Source: JBAVOR01 sp049692255 (lineage in GTDB: Bacteria; Babelota; Babeliae; Babelales; JACPOV01). Taken from it: a stretch of DNA of 64,000 nucleotides. The notes under the pieces are model-generated. The model was given only the letters and a program-made list of their open reading frames with translations, did not search any database and was not told where the DNA came from. The stretch spans positions 1 to 64,000 of the forward strand of contig JBAVOR010000009.1 in NCBI GenBank assembly GCA_049692255.1. Reading direction: 5' to 3'. Positions within the stretch are counted from its first letter, which is position 1; the number at the start of each line of letters is the position of its first letter. Of this stretch, positions 1 to 8,093 are shown in pieces. The translations under genes and the position numbers were made by a program.

Positions 1-746
1 TTGTACTTTAACACTGTAGTCTCATCATAACTATGCTTATCCACTTCGTTATAATCAATAGAGAACCCTTGCCCCCTATGCTCTAATACAAGTAAGTCCT
101 TAGGCAACAAATGAATCGTTGGCTTCCAATACTTTAAAAGTAAACTGCGCCCAGCGCTCAAAATAGCGAGCTCTTCTCCTTGCACTGGCCCATGCAACAT
201 ATTAGTAATGAGCGCATCCCGATTATTCATGCCTCCCTCTAATGCCCAAAACGTTGATGCAGATTGAAAAACTGCAGATTTATTTTCTGGTGCCGCCGCA
301 ATGCAACGGATATCAAATTTCTCTGGAAAACGTTTATCAAATAATCGAATAGTAAATCGCCCCTTAGGGGGATTTACTGACCGTCTCGCTTTTTGCTCTA
401 ATTCACCAACTGTTTCGCATGAAAACGAACCCTGAAAAATAGCTGCGCGCGCTTGATACGCTTTAACCCATTTTCCTTGTTGAGTCGCATTCCACTTGCT
501 CCATGTTTTCAGACTTCCCTGGTCCCACCCCAATGTATCACGCAATTGCTGTTCAGACATGCCAGCAATATCGTTCACAAAATAATCGCGAAACACATAT
601 GTTTTAACAAATTTGCTGCCATTAGCGGTTTTTACTTCGACAGTTTTTACTTTATCAACGTCAGCGAGACGTGGTGCTACTTGTGATGCGTACACGCCGT
701 TGCCTGTTGCAAGCAGTGCTAGCAGCATGCTTATTCTTTTATTCAT
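1..746 (-). CDS. Partial secreted protein, possibly macrodomain-like
   Basis: The frame is open from an ATG at 744-746 to the left edge, so the C-terminus is missing (about 248 residues visible). An AAAGGA ribosome site precedes the start and residues 1-20 form a signal peptide ending near VYAS. Two segments stand out: an AVFQSASTFWALEGG stretch and, about 25 residues later, HGPVQGEELAILSAG. Proteins I recall as macrodomain/PARG-related carry a similar pairing (FQ-AS-FN-LE, then a TQGP-type loop), which would mean ADP-ribose binding. That similarity is from memory and weak. Its stop codon and full length lie outside the window. Confidence 0.6.
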   Translation of the reverse strand, partial: MNKRISMLLALLATGNGVYASQVAPRLADVDKVKTVEVKTANGSKFVKTYVFRDYFVNDIAGMSEQQLRDTLGWDQGSLKTWSKWNATQQGKWVKAYQARAAIFQGSFSCETVGELEQKARRSVNPPKGRFTIRLFDKRFPEKFDIRCIAAAPENKSAVFQSASTFWALEGGMNNRDALITNMLHGPVQGEELAILSAGRSLLLKYWKPTIHLLPKDLLVLEHRGQGFSIDYNEVDKHSYDETTVLKY

Positions 747-769
747 ACCTATTCCTTTTTTATTCACTC

Positions 770-1846
770 TTATTGTATTTCAATAATCTCTTCTACATGC
801 TCTAAGGGAAATGTGCGTACCTCTTTTGCCGTTACGTTCATATGCGCAAGCGTTACTTTTTTAAGCTGAAAGTTATTGTACGGCCGCCAGTAATATATTT
901 TATTTTGCATATCGCATGCACTGGTCCACGTCGTATAATCAAATGCACCATTCGCGTCGCGCACCACTCCTTGCGGAATGTCAAAATTATGTAAAATATG
1001 GAACGCTTGTTTTACTGCCTCCTGCGCCTTTGACATGACAGGTGCTGCTTGTGTATAGGTAACGGCGCGCACAAAGCGAGACGGTGGTGTAAAATCACCC
1101 GGCAATCCATGCATACCAGAACCCATACCTAACGGTTCAAAGTGCATCTTTGCCATCGTTTTTGTGCTCGCATTAGTTGGCGAAAGATTAATATAGTTGC
1201 GCAGATTGGTCAGATGCCATTGAAAATCGGGCGCATTGGTAATAACTCCCAAGGGGTTGTCATGCAACTGCAATATCCCTTTAACGTATTCGATTACTAC
1301 GCTATTGCCTTGCGCATCATGCACAATTAAATGAATGGGCGCGTGTTGCATAGATTGTGGCAACGAAGGGCCAGCGCCAGTAAACGGTACATCAGTCACC
1401 CAAAGAGTAGGTACGGTATTTTTTACTTCTGCTACGCTTGCGCACTGTGTTAAAACCCAGGTGAGCAGTTGCCACGCAGGCAACGACTGTGCGTACTGTT
1501 GTTGCGTCACGCTCTGGTACTGCGCAAAACCAGGAAAATAAAATATGCCACCCGCTAATCCTTGTTCATTGATACCATCAACAAAATTCGTTGAATCAAA
1601 AATATTAATACCAACGACCGCATGACGTGAGCGCCATTGCAAGCCAACGATCGATGAGTGAGGCGAAGCAGCGGCAAATGCAAAATTACGTGGCACAAAC
1701 AAGACTTTTGATTGTAGATCAATACCGAATTCTAACGTACGTGCATAAATGCACGCATTGTCTTTGCTTTTGAGTAAAATGCCCGTACACGCATGCACAG
1801 GCAATACAGATATGCTCAACAGTAGTGCTATAAAAACACGCATCAT
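770..1846 (-). CDS. Linear amide C-N hydrolase (choloylglycine hydrolase / penicillin V acylase family)
   Basis: An Ntn-type hydrolase exported by a signal peptide that ends at VHA, so cleavage exposes Cys20 (CTGILL) as the N-terminal nucleophile. Counting that Cys as 1, Arg17 and Glu20 (ARTLEFG) match the family positions Arg18/Asp21. The TNAP loop supplies the Asn and the PPSRFVRA segment the late Arg. At 358 aa it has normal family length. Members cleave amide bonds in bile salts, penicillin V or acyl-homoserine lactones; the substrate here cannot be read from sequence. AAGGAG lies 4 bases before the first of two ATGs, so the second (1843) is also possible. It is followed 23 bases on by the partial gene at 1-746 and is probably co-transcribed with it. 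Confidence 0.85.
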   Translation of the reverse strand: MMRVFIALLLSISVLPVHACTGILLKSKDNACIYARTLEFGIDLQSKVLFVPRNFAFAAASPHSSIVGLQWRSRHAVVGINIFDSTNFVDGINEQGLAGGIFYFPGFAQYQSVTQQQYAQSLPAWQLLTWVLTQCASVAEVKNTVPTLWVTDVPFTGAGPSLPQSMQHAPIHLIVHDAQGNSVVIEYVKGILQLHDNPLGVITNAPDFQWHLTNLRNYINLSPTNASTKTMAKMHFEPLGMGSGMHGLPGDFTPPSRFVRAVTYTQAAPVMSKAQEAVKQAFHILHNFDIPQGVVRDANGAFDYTTWTSACDMQNKIYYWRPYNNFQLKKVTLAHMNVTAKEVRTFPLEHVEEIIEIQ

Positions 1847-1889
1847 GGTACTCCTTTTTTATTACGCGATAGCATTTCTATCTCACCGC

Positions 1890-1922
1890 AAAAAAAAAGG
1901 GAAAGCAACAATTTGCTTTCCC
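1890..1922 (-). terminator. Rho-independent terminator after the 1951-2646 gene
   Basis: A perfect 10-bp stem (GGGAAAGCAA, 1899-1908, with TTGCTTTCCC, 1913-1922) with a 4-base loop. Read on the minus strand it is followed by a run of nine T. It sits between the stop at 1951 and the start at 1846, separating the upstream orphan from the acylase. Confidence 0.85.
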
Positions 1923-1950
1923 TGCACCATTTTTATAGTTAACGCTATAT

Positions 1951-2646
1951 TTATTTACGCTTATTGGTAAACCAGTTCAATGAATTCATACACATCGATT
2001 TACCCGATGAAACCCACGAGTGTAATTTATTGGTGTATGCGCCATACGCAACTGTTGCAAATGTGGTCAGCACTATTCCATAAAACGGCCACCAACCATA
2101 GCTCCGTTTTACTCTTTCCAACTTTGGCTGCCCTTCAAATTCTACTGGCTTTTTACCAGTGACTTGTTTTAGCGCTTCTTCAAATTTACCCGGAGCTTTA
2201 TAACGTGATCGTAATTGTGCAGCAGTAAGGGTCACCAGGTTGCCATGTACTTCAAATGAAATAGATTCCCCTTCTTGTAAAGTATTAACATACAGCTCGG
2301 GAATCCACGCGGGGAACTTCTTGAATTGAGCAGAGGTAATCACATCACCTCTTTTAATTAATTGCACAGGTCCAAAGAGCGAATGTACGTTGCTATACCA
2401 GTTATCAACACCAGATCCTGAAACCCACACACTCACTAGCCGTGTACCCGGTTGAACAGAAATTCCAAACGCTTTTTCTATATTTTCAATATTAGGGCCT
2501 GTCGATGAATTCCTCTTAGTATCTTCTTTCACGATAAAAGTACGATCGGGACAAATGATTATTTTTCCCTCTATTGGTTTTTTGTCCATTGCTTTGATAG
2601 AACCCATAACAGACAGCATTGCAAAAAATATGATTCGTTTATTCAT
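1951..2646 (-). CDS. Secreted/membrane-anchored orphan, paralogue of the 12559 gene
   Basis: No family recognised. The longest frame starts at a GTG two codons earlier, but ATGGAGTGCTTATG places a GGAG site 6 bases before the ATG at 2646. Residues 1-20 are a signal peptide (ends IKAM). Near the C-terminus a hydrophobic segment (WWPFYGIVLTTFATVAYGAY) would anchor it, leaving a short tail. A central stretch, F-KFP-W-PELYVNTLQEGESISFEV then LTAAQL, is matched by FEQFP-LLPLSLLKDKKEGELLVFSV then LTCNQK in the gene at 12559-13122, so the two appear to be distant paralogues. It has its own terminator at 1890-1922. Confidence 0.75.
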   Translation of the reverse strand: MNKRIIFFAMLSVMGSIKAMDKKPIEGKIIICPDRTFIVKEDTKRNSSTGPNIENIEKAFGISVQPGTRLVSVWVSGSGVDNWYSNVHSLFGPVQLIKRGDVITSAQFKKFPAWIPELYVNTLQEGESISFEVHGNLVTLTAAQLRSRYKAPGKFEEALKQVTGKKPVEFEGQPKLERVKRSYGWWPFYGIVLTTFATVAYGAYTNKLHSWVSSGKSMCMNSLNWFTNKRK

Positions 2647-2744
2647 AAGCACTCCATAAAAAATAAGTTCCTATGTATCTATTCAAATAATAGTAGCATA
2701 TTGTTAATGTTTTATCTAATAGAAAATATTTTAAGGAGTTAGCG

Positions 2745-2838
2745 TTAGAACGTCACGTTTAACGTAAGCCAGAAGGAAATCACCTGCCCATGAAAATACC
2801 CTGCAAAAGAGGCAAGCCGTACTGTCGCTCCAGTATCA
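2745..2838 (-). pseudogene. Out-of-frame C-terminal strands of the 2836-3798 barrel
   Basis: Read one base out of frame from the upstream barrel, this stretch encodes DTGATVRLASFAGYF followed by a strand ending FWLTLNVTF and a TAA at 2745-2747. Phe-terminated amphipathic strands like this are the usual ends of outer-membrane barrels. It joins smoothly to NLTF of the upstream frame if one T of the T5 run is dropped. It could be an assembly error, a real frameshift mutation or a translational slip. Confidence 0.55.
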
Positions 2839-3798
2839 AAAAGTAAGATTAAAAATAAGCCATAATCCATTTGCCCAAAAGGTGGGGTTGTTAGCAAATA
2901 CTATCCAACCACTGAGCCCAATACTTCCTGAACAATTAAGCAGTGGCAGACGCTCCGCTGTATACAGATAGATGAAATAGGGCGAATGGGTGATATAGCC
3001 AGGGCTTTTAATGGTCGGAGTAAACGGAACTATTACTTCTTGATTTGTGTAAAATGTCGGGTTATATCCAATTTCGAGAAAATGCTTACTCGTGCCATAC
3101 TGCACAGTAAATAAAAAGTCGGTTTGATTGCCACGGGCAAACTTTGCGTCTTCAGGCAAAAGAGGAGCATATTTTCGTTTAAAAAAATGAGCAAGGCGCT
3201 CTTGAAAAATAAAATCACACTTCGATTTTTCCCATCGTAATAAATTCGCAACCAACTCTACCCCTTGCGCTAGCGCGTAACATCGGGTGCCTACGAGGGG
3301 CTCAAAGATGTCTCTTAATGAAATGCGGCGAGTACCAGGGATCCCCCCGGTCAAGTAAGGAAGTATTTCTATATCTTGGCAGGGATAGTAATCGTAGCCG
3401 ATAGTAAATAATGAATCATCAAGCCCAAAGTGTGATGACGAGAGGCTTGTTGTCCCTTTAAGCGAAACAAATTCCTTTTCAGGTGCCACTGAAATTTCTC
3501 CCCACCAGTTTCGTTTATTGTCGTGATAACAAAAATTTAACATTGAACCAAATAAACTACGATTATTTTGCACATCAATCGGGTTATTAAACATACCAAC
3601 GGTGAGATGCCGAAAACTTTGATACAATGTTGGGAAGGCAGTGAATGCATATGTAGCATCTGGTATAGATGTTTCGCTTGCCATGCTAAAAACACGCCTC
3701 GTACGAATCAACCATGTTATTGTATTACATTGTATTATGATATGATTACTCCACATACATGCAATCCATATAATACGAAACCATATCTTACTTTTCAT
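2836..3798 (-). CDS. Outer-membrane beta-barrel protein, probably truncated by a frameshift
   Basis: About 320 aa rich in alternating polar/hydrophobic strands. It ends in GLWLIFNLTF, an outer-membrane C-terminal signature. The longest frame begins at 3867 inside the upstream Memo-AMMECR1 gene. The ATG at 3798 lies just after that gene's stop and gives a signal-like N-terminus (KSKIWFRIIWIACMW), so I prefer it. The stop at 2836 follows a T5 run (2838-2842). Removing one T opens another 30 residues ending in a second barrel signature, LTLNVTF, at 2745. The full-length protein therefore probably has at least one more hairpin. The ligand or transport role is unknown. Confidence 0.65.
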   Translation of the reverse strand: MKSKIWFRIIWIACMWSNHIIIQCNTITWLIRTRRVFSMASETSIPDATYAFTAFPTLYQSFRHLTVGMFNNPIDVQNNRSLFGSMLNFCYHDNKRNWWGEISVAPEKEFVSLKGTTSLSSSHFGLDDSLFTIGYDYYPCQDIEILPYLTGGIPGTRRISLRDIFEPLVGTRCYALAQGVELVANLLRWEKSKCDFIFQERLAHFFKRKYAPLLPEDAKFARGNQTDFLFTVQYGTSKHFLEIGYNPTFYTNQEVIVPFTPTIKSPGYITHSPYFIYLYTAERLPLLNCSGSIGLSGWIVFANNPTFWANGLWLIFNLTF

Positions 3799-3808
3799 CT
3801 CATCTTTA

Positions 3809-5308
3809 TTATTCGATATCAACTGTTCTAAATAATTTAAACACCGCATCTTTATTGCGCCATGCATTGTTGGGTAATCCCGCTTTTTGTGCTAACTGAT
3901 CAAGCATTTGCTCACGCGTCCAATGGAACTCGGTTGCCACTTCGGGTAAAAAAAGTGCAGATCCACCATCTGCTTCTAACACTACTCCATCGATGCCCAG
4001 CGCAATTCTTTTAAAAGATTTCACTTTTTTGAGCGGTGAAAGAATAGCGAGCTTTGCACTGATGAGCGGTAGCTCATCTTTTTGTGTCGATTCAAAGCGA
4101 GGATCATGGAGCGCCGCATCTTGAGTAACTTGTGCAACCGTTTGATACAATGGCTTATCGGGCTCTATGCGCCCAATGCAGCCACGCAGTTCGGATTTAC
4201 CATTATTTTGTTTCATCAAAGTCACAAATGCACCGCGCTTACGCGTCACCCCATACGACAAAAACGGATAGTAACGCGTTGCATCAAAATCTTTGTCAAA
4301 TAAATGGTGCAACGTATCATGCATCTGTACTGATAACCCCCGTTGCTCTTGCTGCGTTAATTGATAGCCAATAGGCAAAGATGCTAACCGTTGTTGGGTA
4401 AAGAGCCCACCTACATAGCTCACGGCATTTTCATCCGTATTTGATGAACGGTCATACGCAACCAACCGCGGTTCGACTGCACCAAACGTATCCATTTCAA
4501 GTAACGAAAGAAGAATCTTTAATGGATTAACACCACAAATGGTTGCTCCTGATTGTTGCACAAAATTGGCAAATGGGGTGCACTTCTTGTTTTCAATTAA
4601 TTGCCACAGCTGCCCATCTAATGCACGCACTCGACTCACTAGCTCGTCAGTGAACGGGGTATATTCATAGCGTGGGCCATAATGGATAAAATCGGTGCTC
4701 ACCACTACCAATGTTTTATAATTGATATACCGCTTGAGCACCCGCGCTACTTCATGCGCCTGCTCACACGTGAGTGACCCCACAATTAATGGCACAATTT
4801 TGGCATGCGGAAAATAATAATGAATCAACGGTAATTGCATTTCAATTGAATGTTCGGTGTCAAAAAGGGCATCATTGGTTTGAAAATTACGCTGTGTACG
4901 CACAGCTTTGGTTACTTTAGTATCTACTGCAAGAACTCCTATAGGCACTTGAAAATCGGTACTCGAAGGAACTGCTACTCCCTGCATGGAACCCGCATGG
5001 TCGGGGCCCATAATAATAATACGTTCAAAAAAACCTTCTGCTGCCAATGCGTATACCGCCGTTGCAACTGTTCCCGCATATTGATAGCCGGCATGGGGCG
5101 CAATGAGCACGCGAATAGAGCCTGCCTTAACATGCGCTTGATATTTTTCAGTTGCTGCTTGCTGCATAGAACCGAGAGACTGCATGAGCTTATTTTGATC
5201 AGTTTCATACCAGCCACGTAAATGAAATTTTTTAGTAACTGCCTGACAGCAGAAGGCAACCATAAGAAAATATCCAAAAGTCGCTGTCTGCCATAGCCTT
5301 TTATGCAC
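3809..5308 (-). CDS. Exported Memo-AMMECR1 fusion (AmmeMemoRadiSam proteins B and A)
   Basis: Two domains are fused. Residues about 25-290 are Memo-like, with the APHAGY-YAG motif (His about residue 72), GPDHAG, DTEHSIEMQLP and STDFIHYG. These are the His/Asp positions of the Memo/dioxygenase-like fold. Residues about 310-500 are AMMECR1, with LRGCIG near residue 375 and DPRFE. The longest frame starts at a TTG (5332), but AAAAAGGAG lies inside it, so I start at GTG 5308 (TTG 5311 is an alternative). The new start exposes a hydrophobic segment (TATFGYFLMVAFCC) that would export or anchor it. The partner radical-SAM protein of this system is not in the window and the reaction is unknown. Confidence 0.85.
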   Translation of the reverse strand: MHKRLWQTATFGYFLMVAFCCQAVTKKFHLRGWYETDQNKLMQSLGSMQQAATEKYQAHVKAGSIRVLIAPHAGYQYAGTVATAVYALAAEGFFERIIIMGPDHAGSMQGVAVPSSTDFQVPIGVLAVDTKVTKAVRTQRNFQTNDALFDTEHSIEMQLPLIHYYFPHAKIVPLIVGSLTCEQAHEVARVLKRYINYKTLVVVSTDFIHYGPRYEYTPFTDELVSRVRALDGQLWQLIENKKCTPFANFVQQSGATICGVNPLKILLSLLEMDTFGAVEPRLVAYDRSSNTDENAVSYVGGLFTQQRLASLPIGYQLTQQEQRGLSVQMHDTLHHLFDKDFDATRYYPFLSYGVTRKRGAFVTLMKQNNGKSELRGCIGRIEPDKPLYQTVAQVTQDAALHDPRFESTQKDELPLISAKLAILSPLKKVKSFKRIALGIDGVVLEADGGSALFLPEVATEFHWTREQMLDQLAQKAGLPNNAWRNKDAVFKLFRTVDIE

Positions 5309-5544
5309 CAAATTACTACTCCTTTTTGTCAAAAAAAACTACTTGTTCCTACCTAGCGTTAAAAACCCCCCATTACAAAGTCAAGAGATGAACCGCTTAT
5401 TTGATTAAAATTATAAAATAGAAAATAATTCAATAAAATGTTGCATTTTATCTCTTTCCTATGATCCTATAAAGTGCGCACCCTGGGGGACTCCTTGCCG
5501 CATGGTACCGTTTTTAACTCAGAGTTAATTTCTCTTGAATATTA

Positions 5545-5574
5545 TTGACTTATAGTAACAATCTTGTGTACTCT
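5545..5574 (+). promoter_or_regulatory. Sigma-70-like promoter for the 5664 gene
   Basis: TTGACT (5545-5550), an 18-base spacer, then TACTCT (5569-5574). It would start transcription near 5581 and give a leader of about 80 bases containing the hairpin at 5587-5616. The same TTGACTTAT beginning occurs in the promoter at 15109. Confidence 0.45.
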
Positions 5575-5586
5575 GAAATTAACATA

Positions 5587-5616
5587 GGGGCTTCATTGCA
5601 ATAGCAAGAAGTCCCC
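5587..5616 (+). promoter_or_regulatory. Leader-RNA stem-loop before the acidic protein
   Basis: GGGGCTTC pairs with GAAGTCCCC (one bulged T), enclosing TTGC-AATA-GCAA, so about 12 pairs in two stacked stems. It lies a few bases after the predicted transcript start and about 50 bases before the ATG. There is no T-run, so it looks like an mRNA-stabilising 5' structure rather than a terminator. Confidence 0.4.
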
Positions 5617-5663
5617 TGATTGAACTGAGTTTAGCTAACTTTTTTTAAAAAAAGGAGTCTCAT

Positions 5664-5948
5664 ATGAATATATTTTATACACTCGTACTGGCAATAGCAT
5701 TGATGTTTATTACCCCAGTACAATCAAGCGATGTTGCTGCAGCAAGCAAAACGGCTGCGTCTGCACAGCAACCTGCTACACAAGTTGCACAGAAAACAGA
5801 TACCAGTGTAACTGGCGCTGACCTAAGCACCGATGATTCGAGTGATACTGAAGACACTGAAGATACTGATGATACAAGCACCGATGATGGTAGCGATATC
5901 GATGATATCGATGCTGATGATGCTAGTACTGATGTTACTGGTGCTTAA
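5664..5948 (+). CDS. Small secreted Asp/Thr/Ser-rich acidic protein
   Basis: A 94-aa protein with a signal peptide (to about residue 21), an Ala/Gln/Thr-rich middle and a C-terminal half almost wholly built of D, S, T and E (short DTED/TDD/DID repeats). No family recognised. Such tails bind divalent cations or stay disordered. The strong ribosome site, the promoter with hairpin leader and the dedicated strong terminator (5983-6017) suggest an abundant transcript. Its strongly biased composition makes homology searches unreliable. Confidence 0.75.
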   Translation: MNIFYTLVLAIALMFITPVQSSDVAAASKTAASAQQPATQVAQKTDTSVTGADLSTDDSSDTEDTEDTDDTSTDDGSDIDDIDADDASTDVTGA

Positions 5949-5982
5949 ACACGAACAATTACCAAATGTAGTTTAAAAAATT

Positions 5983-6017
5983 AAAGAGGAAGCTTTTAAC
6001 AGAGCTTCCTCTTTTTA
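5983..6017. terminator. Bidirectional terminator between the acidic protein and the FKBP gene
   Basis: A 12-bp perfect stem (AAAGAGGAAGCT, 5983-5994, with AGCTTCCTCTTT, 6003-6014) with an 8-base loop. It is flanked by T-rich sequence on the plus strand and by a T-run on the minus strand. The two genes converge on it (stops at 5948 and 6038). Confidence 0.85.
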
Positions 6018-6037
6018 TTTTTACACATACAACAGAA

Positions 6038-6535
6038 TTAACCAATTTTGATCAGTTCCACATCAAAAATTAATCCCGCGTGTGGTGGAATTACACGTCC
6101 TGCACCACGAGCACCGTATCCAAGGTCTGCAGGGATAAATAAACGGCGCTTTTCACCGATTTCCATACTCATAACCCCTTCATCCCATCCGGCGATTACT
6201 TGGCCAACACCAATCTTAAAAACAAATGGGGTGCCTCGGTCAACGCTGCTGTCAAATTGCGTTCCTTTTTCACCGTTATTATCAAGCCACCCGGTATAAT
6301 GTACCGTTACCATTTGTCCTACTTTAGGACTCGCCCCGGCACCTTTTTGTATAATTTCATAAGAGAGGCCTGAATCTGTTTTTACTCGTTTCATCTGTTC
6401 TGTTCCTGTCTTCTTTTGTGGCACGTGGCACTGTTTTTTTTCTGAGCATACGCGCTTGCAGCATTCCTTATTACGCGCATAAACCACAGCAGCGCAAACG
6501 CCCAATATACCTATAATTGTTGCAAATCGTTTCAT
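6038..6535 (-). CDS. FKBP-type peptidyl-prolyl cis-trans isomerase, exported
   Basis: The C-terminal 100 residues are a complete FKBP domain: VTVHYTGWL, FDSS-DRGTPF, GVGQVIAGWDEGV, GEKRRLFIP, LGYGARGAG, IPPHAGLIFDVEL. It accelerates proline isomerisation in folding proteins. The N-terminus (residues 1-20) is a signal peptide or membrane anchor, followed by a short Cys/Lys-rich linker with four or five cysteines. The protein should therefore work in the periplasm on exported proteins, which fits the many secreted proteins nearby. GAAGGAAATACTATG gives a clear start. Confidence 0.92.
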   Translation of the reverse strand: MKRFATIIGILGVCAAVVYARNKECCKRVCSEKKQCHVPQKKTGTEQMKRVKTDSGLSYEIIQKGAGASPKVGQMVTVHYTGWLDNNGEKGTQFDSSVDRGTPFVFKIGVGQVIAGWDEGVMSMEIGEKRRLFIPADLGYGARGAGRVIPPHAGLIFDVELIKIG

Positions 6536-6622
6536 AGTATTTCCTTCTTTTTTAGGTTTTGTAGAAATTTTTTGCGCAACCGTTTTTAAGTTTAAAGCTT
6601 AACAAAGAAAGATCAAGAACCG

Positions 6623-7366
6623 CTATATAGCCTGCGCGTGCACCATACTCTCATACTCAGTACCACCAAAATATACCGATTGCTCACACGCAACTATCTG
6701 AAACCCTGCTTGCTCAAGCAATGTTTTAATCTGCGCATCGGTGTACCACACTACCGAAATCCATTCGGTTTGCTGAGAGCGTATAACACCGCTGCTGATC
6801 AGCTCATACAAACAATGAGTATCAGCCTGCTGTGCTGCCACATCAAAAAAATGACGCTTGGTTAATCGCACGCTGGTGTGCTCATCAACAGGAGCCGTGA
6901 GCGTTTCATGTACATCAACGGTAACGTCAGGAATAAACAGATTGAGCAATAGATCACCACCTGTGCGCATGTGCGCACGCATATTTTTTAATGCAGCCCG
7001 CATAACATCTGGGTCGGTCAACAGTTGCAAGGAACCTGCAGCAATAATAATCATATCGTAAGTATGCAGCAATTGCATCGTATGAATCGATTGTTCAAAC
7101 AACAATGGCTGCAAATCCAACGAAGCACACCGTTGCCGACAGCGCGCTAGCATAGCAGGTGAATTATCCACTCCATCAACCTGATACCCTTGCTGCAACA
7201 AAGGAATTTGCAATCGCCCAGAACCGGACATACATTCAAGTATACGCACCTGTGTATGGGGAGCATACGCAGCATAAAAATCTACTTCTTGTTGTGAAGC
7301 ATATTGCTTCGTTATATCATAAAAAAGTGCGCATAAGGTGCCATACGAAACTTGAGGAGCATCCAT
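6623..7366 (-). CDS. Class I SAM-dependent methyltransferase
   Basis: A 247-aa soluble protein. Motif I is VRILECMSGSGRLQIPLL (residues about 35-52; usually E-G-GxG), and the acidic end of strand 2 is GVDNSPAML. DMIIIAAGSLQLL follows as motif II/III. It resembles small-molecule methyltransferases of the UbiE/Tam type, but the substrate cannot be predicted. AAAAGGA lies 8 bases before the ATG. It diverges from the glycosylase at 7458 over an AT-rich 90-base gap that must hold both promoters. Confidence 0.8.
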   Translation of the reverse strand: MDAPQVSYGTLCALFYDITKQYASQQEVDFYAAYAPHTQVRILECMSGSGRLQIPLLQQGYQVDGVDNSPAMLARCRQRCASLDLQPLLFEQSIHTMQLLHTYDMIIIAAGSLQLLTDPDVMRAALKNMRAHMRTGGDLLLNLFIPDVTVDVHETLTAPVDEHTSVRLTKRHFFDVAAQQADTHCLYELISSGVIRSQQTEWISVVWYTDAQIKTLLEQAGFQIVACEQSVYFGGTEYESMVHAQAI

Positions 7367-7457
7367 GCAAAAATCCTTTTAATAGTGTATATTCTCTATT
7401 AATATTATTATAATAATAGCATATATACTATAAAAGAAAATTATTTTGGGAAGCTAT

Positions 7458-8024
7458 ATGATTCTCCCCCGTTCATTCTATGCACGCTCTACGGTAACTG
7501 TTGCACAAGAACTTCTTGGAAAAAAACTAGTTCGTTCTATCAACGGTAAAACGGTTGCCGGCATTATTACAGAAACGGAAGCATACTGCGCCTCTGAACC
7601 TGCTTGCCACGCATATCGTGGGCAAACAAAACGAAATGGTGCACTGTTTGGGCCAGTAGGCCATTCGTATGTATATTTTATCTATGGTAATCATCACTGT
7701 CTTAACATCGTCTCACGTGATGTAACGCAATGCGCCGGTGGTGTTCTCATTCGTGCTCTAATGCCCATTGAAGGAATTGAGACTATGCAGCAATTACGCC
7801 ATGGAGTAAGCATAGATCAGCTGTCCAATGGTCCCGGCAAAATCGGCCAAGCATTGCATATAACGCTTCAAGATAATCACATCGATGTTACCAAAAAAGG
7901 AGCCTTATATATTACTGAAGGCATTACTGTGTTACCAAATCAAATCCATGCAACGAAGCGTATTGGTATTAGCAAAGCCCAAGAGAGGTTGTGGCGCTTT
8001 GTTATATCTATTGCCACGCATTGA
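7458..8024 (+). CDS. DNA-3-methyladenine glycosylase (AAG/MPG family)
   Basis: Base-excision repair enzyme that removes alkylated purines from DNA. The full fold is present in 188 aa: LPRSFYARSTVTVAQELLGK, the ETEAY motif with the catalytic Glu, HAYRGQTKRN, the YVYFIYGNHHCLN strand and NGPGKIGQAL. The longest frame begins at a TTG (7446), but GGGAAG sits 4 bases before the ATG at 7458 and the family normally starts near LPRSF. Its stop codon lies within the first copy of a short direct repeat (8019-8042). Confidence 0.92.
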   Translation: MILPRSFYARSTVTVAQELLGKKLVRSINGKTVAGIITETEAYCASEPACHAYRGQTKRNGALFGPVGHSYVYFIYGNHHCLNIVSRDVTQCAGGVLIRALMPIEGIETMQQLRHGVSIDQLSNGPGKIGQALHITLQDNHIDVTKKGALYITEGITVLPNQIHATKRIGISKAQERLWRFVISIATH

Positions 8025-8042
8025 TACCATCTCTTGTCATCG
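8019..8042 (+). repeat. Direct repeat, copy 1, flanking the DUF488 gene
   Basis: CATTGATACCATCTCTTG followed by TCATCG. It matches the copy at 8455-8477 with one missing base and one substitution. It overlaps the stop codon of the glycosylase gene. Confidence 0.5.
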
Positions 8043-8093
8043 GGGGTGCGCATTCTTTTATAGTCCAATTACTTTAAAAAAAAAGGAGTAATA

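Larger units (their letters stand above)
5309..5663. other. Intergenic region between divergent genes
   Basis: This 355-base gap separates the minus-strand Memo gene from the plus-strand acidic protein. It is AT-rich near the Memo side. It holds a sigma-70-like promoter at 5545-5574, a leader hairpin at 5587-5616, and an AAAAAAAGGAG ribosome site just before 5664. No further gene is visible. Confidence 0.6.

Noticed and set aside
453..686. 77-aa plus-strand ORF near the left edge
   Set aside because: It lies antisense within the partial secreted-protein gene 1-746, which has a signal peptide and a ribosome site.
2836..2838. TGA at the end of the barrel gene as a selenocysteine or recoded codon
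   Set aside because: Reading through in frame gives no barrel-like sequence; the good continuation is in another frame, so a frameshift explains it better.
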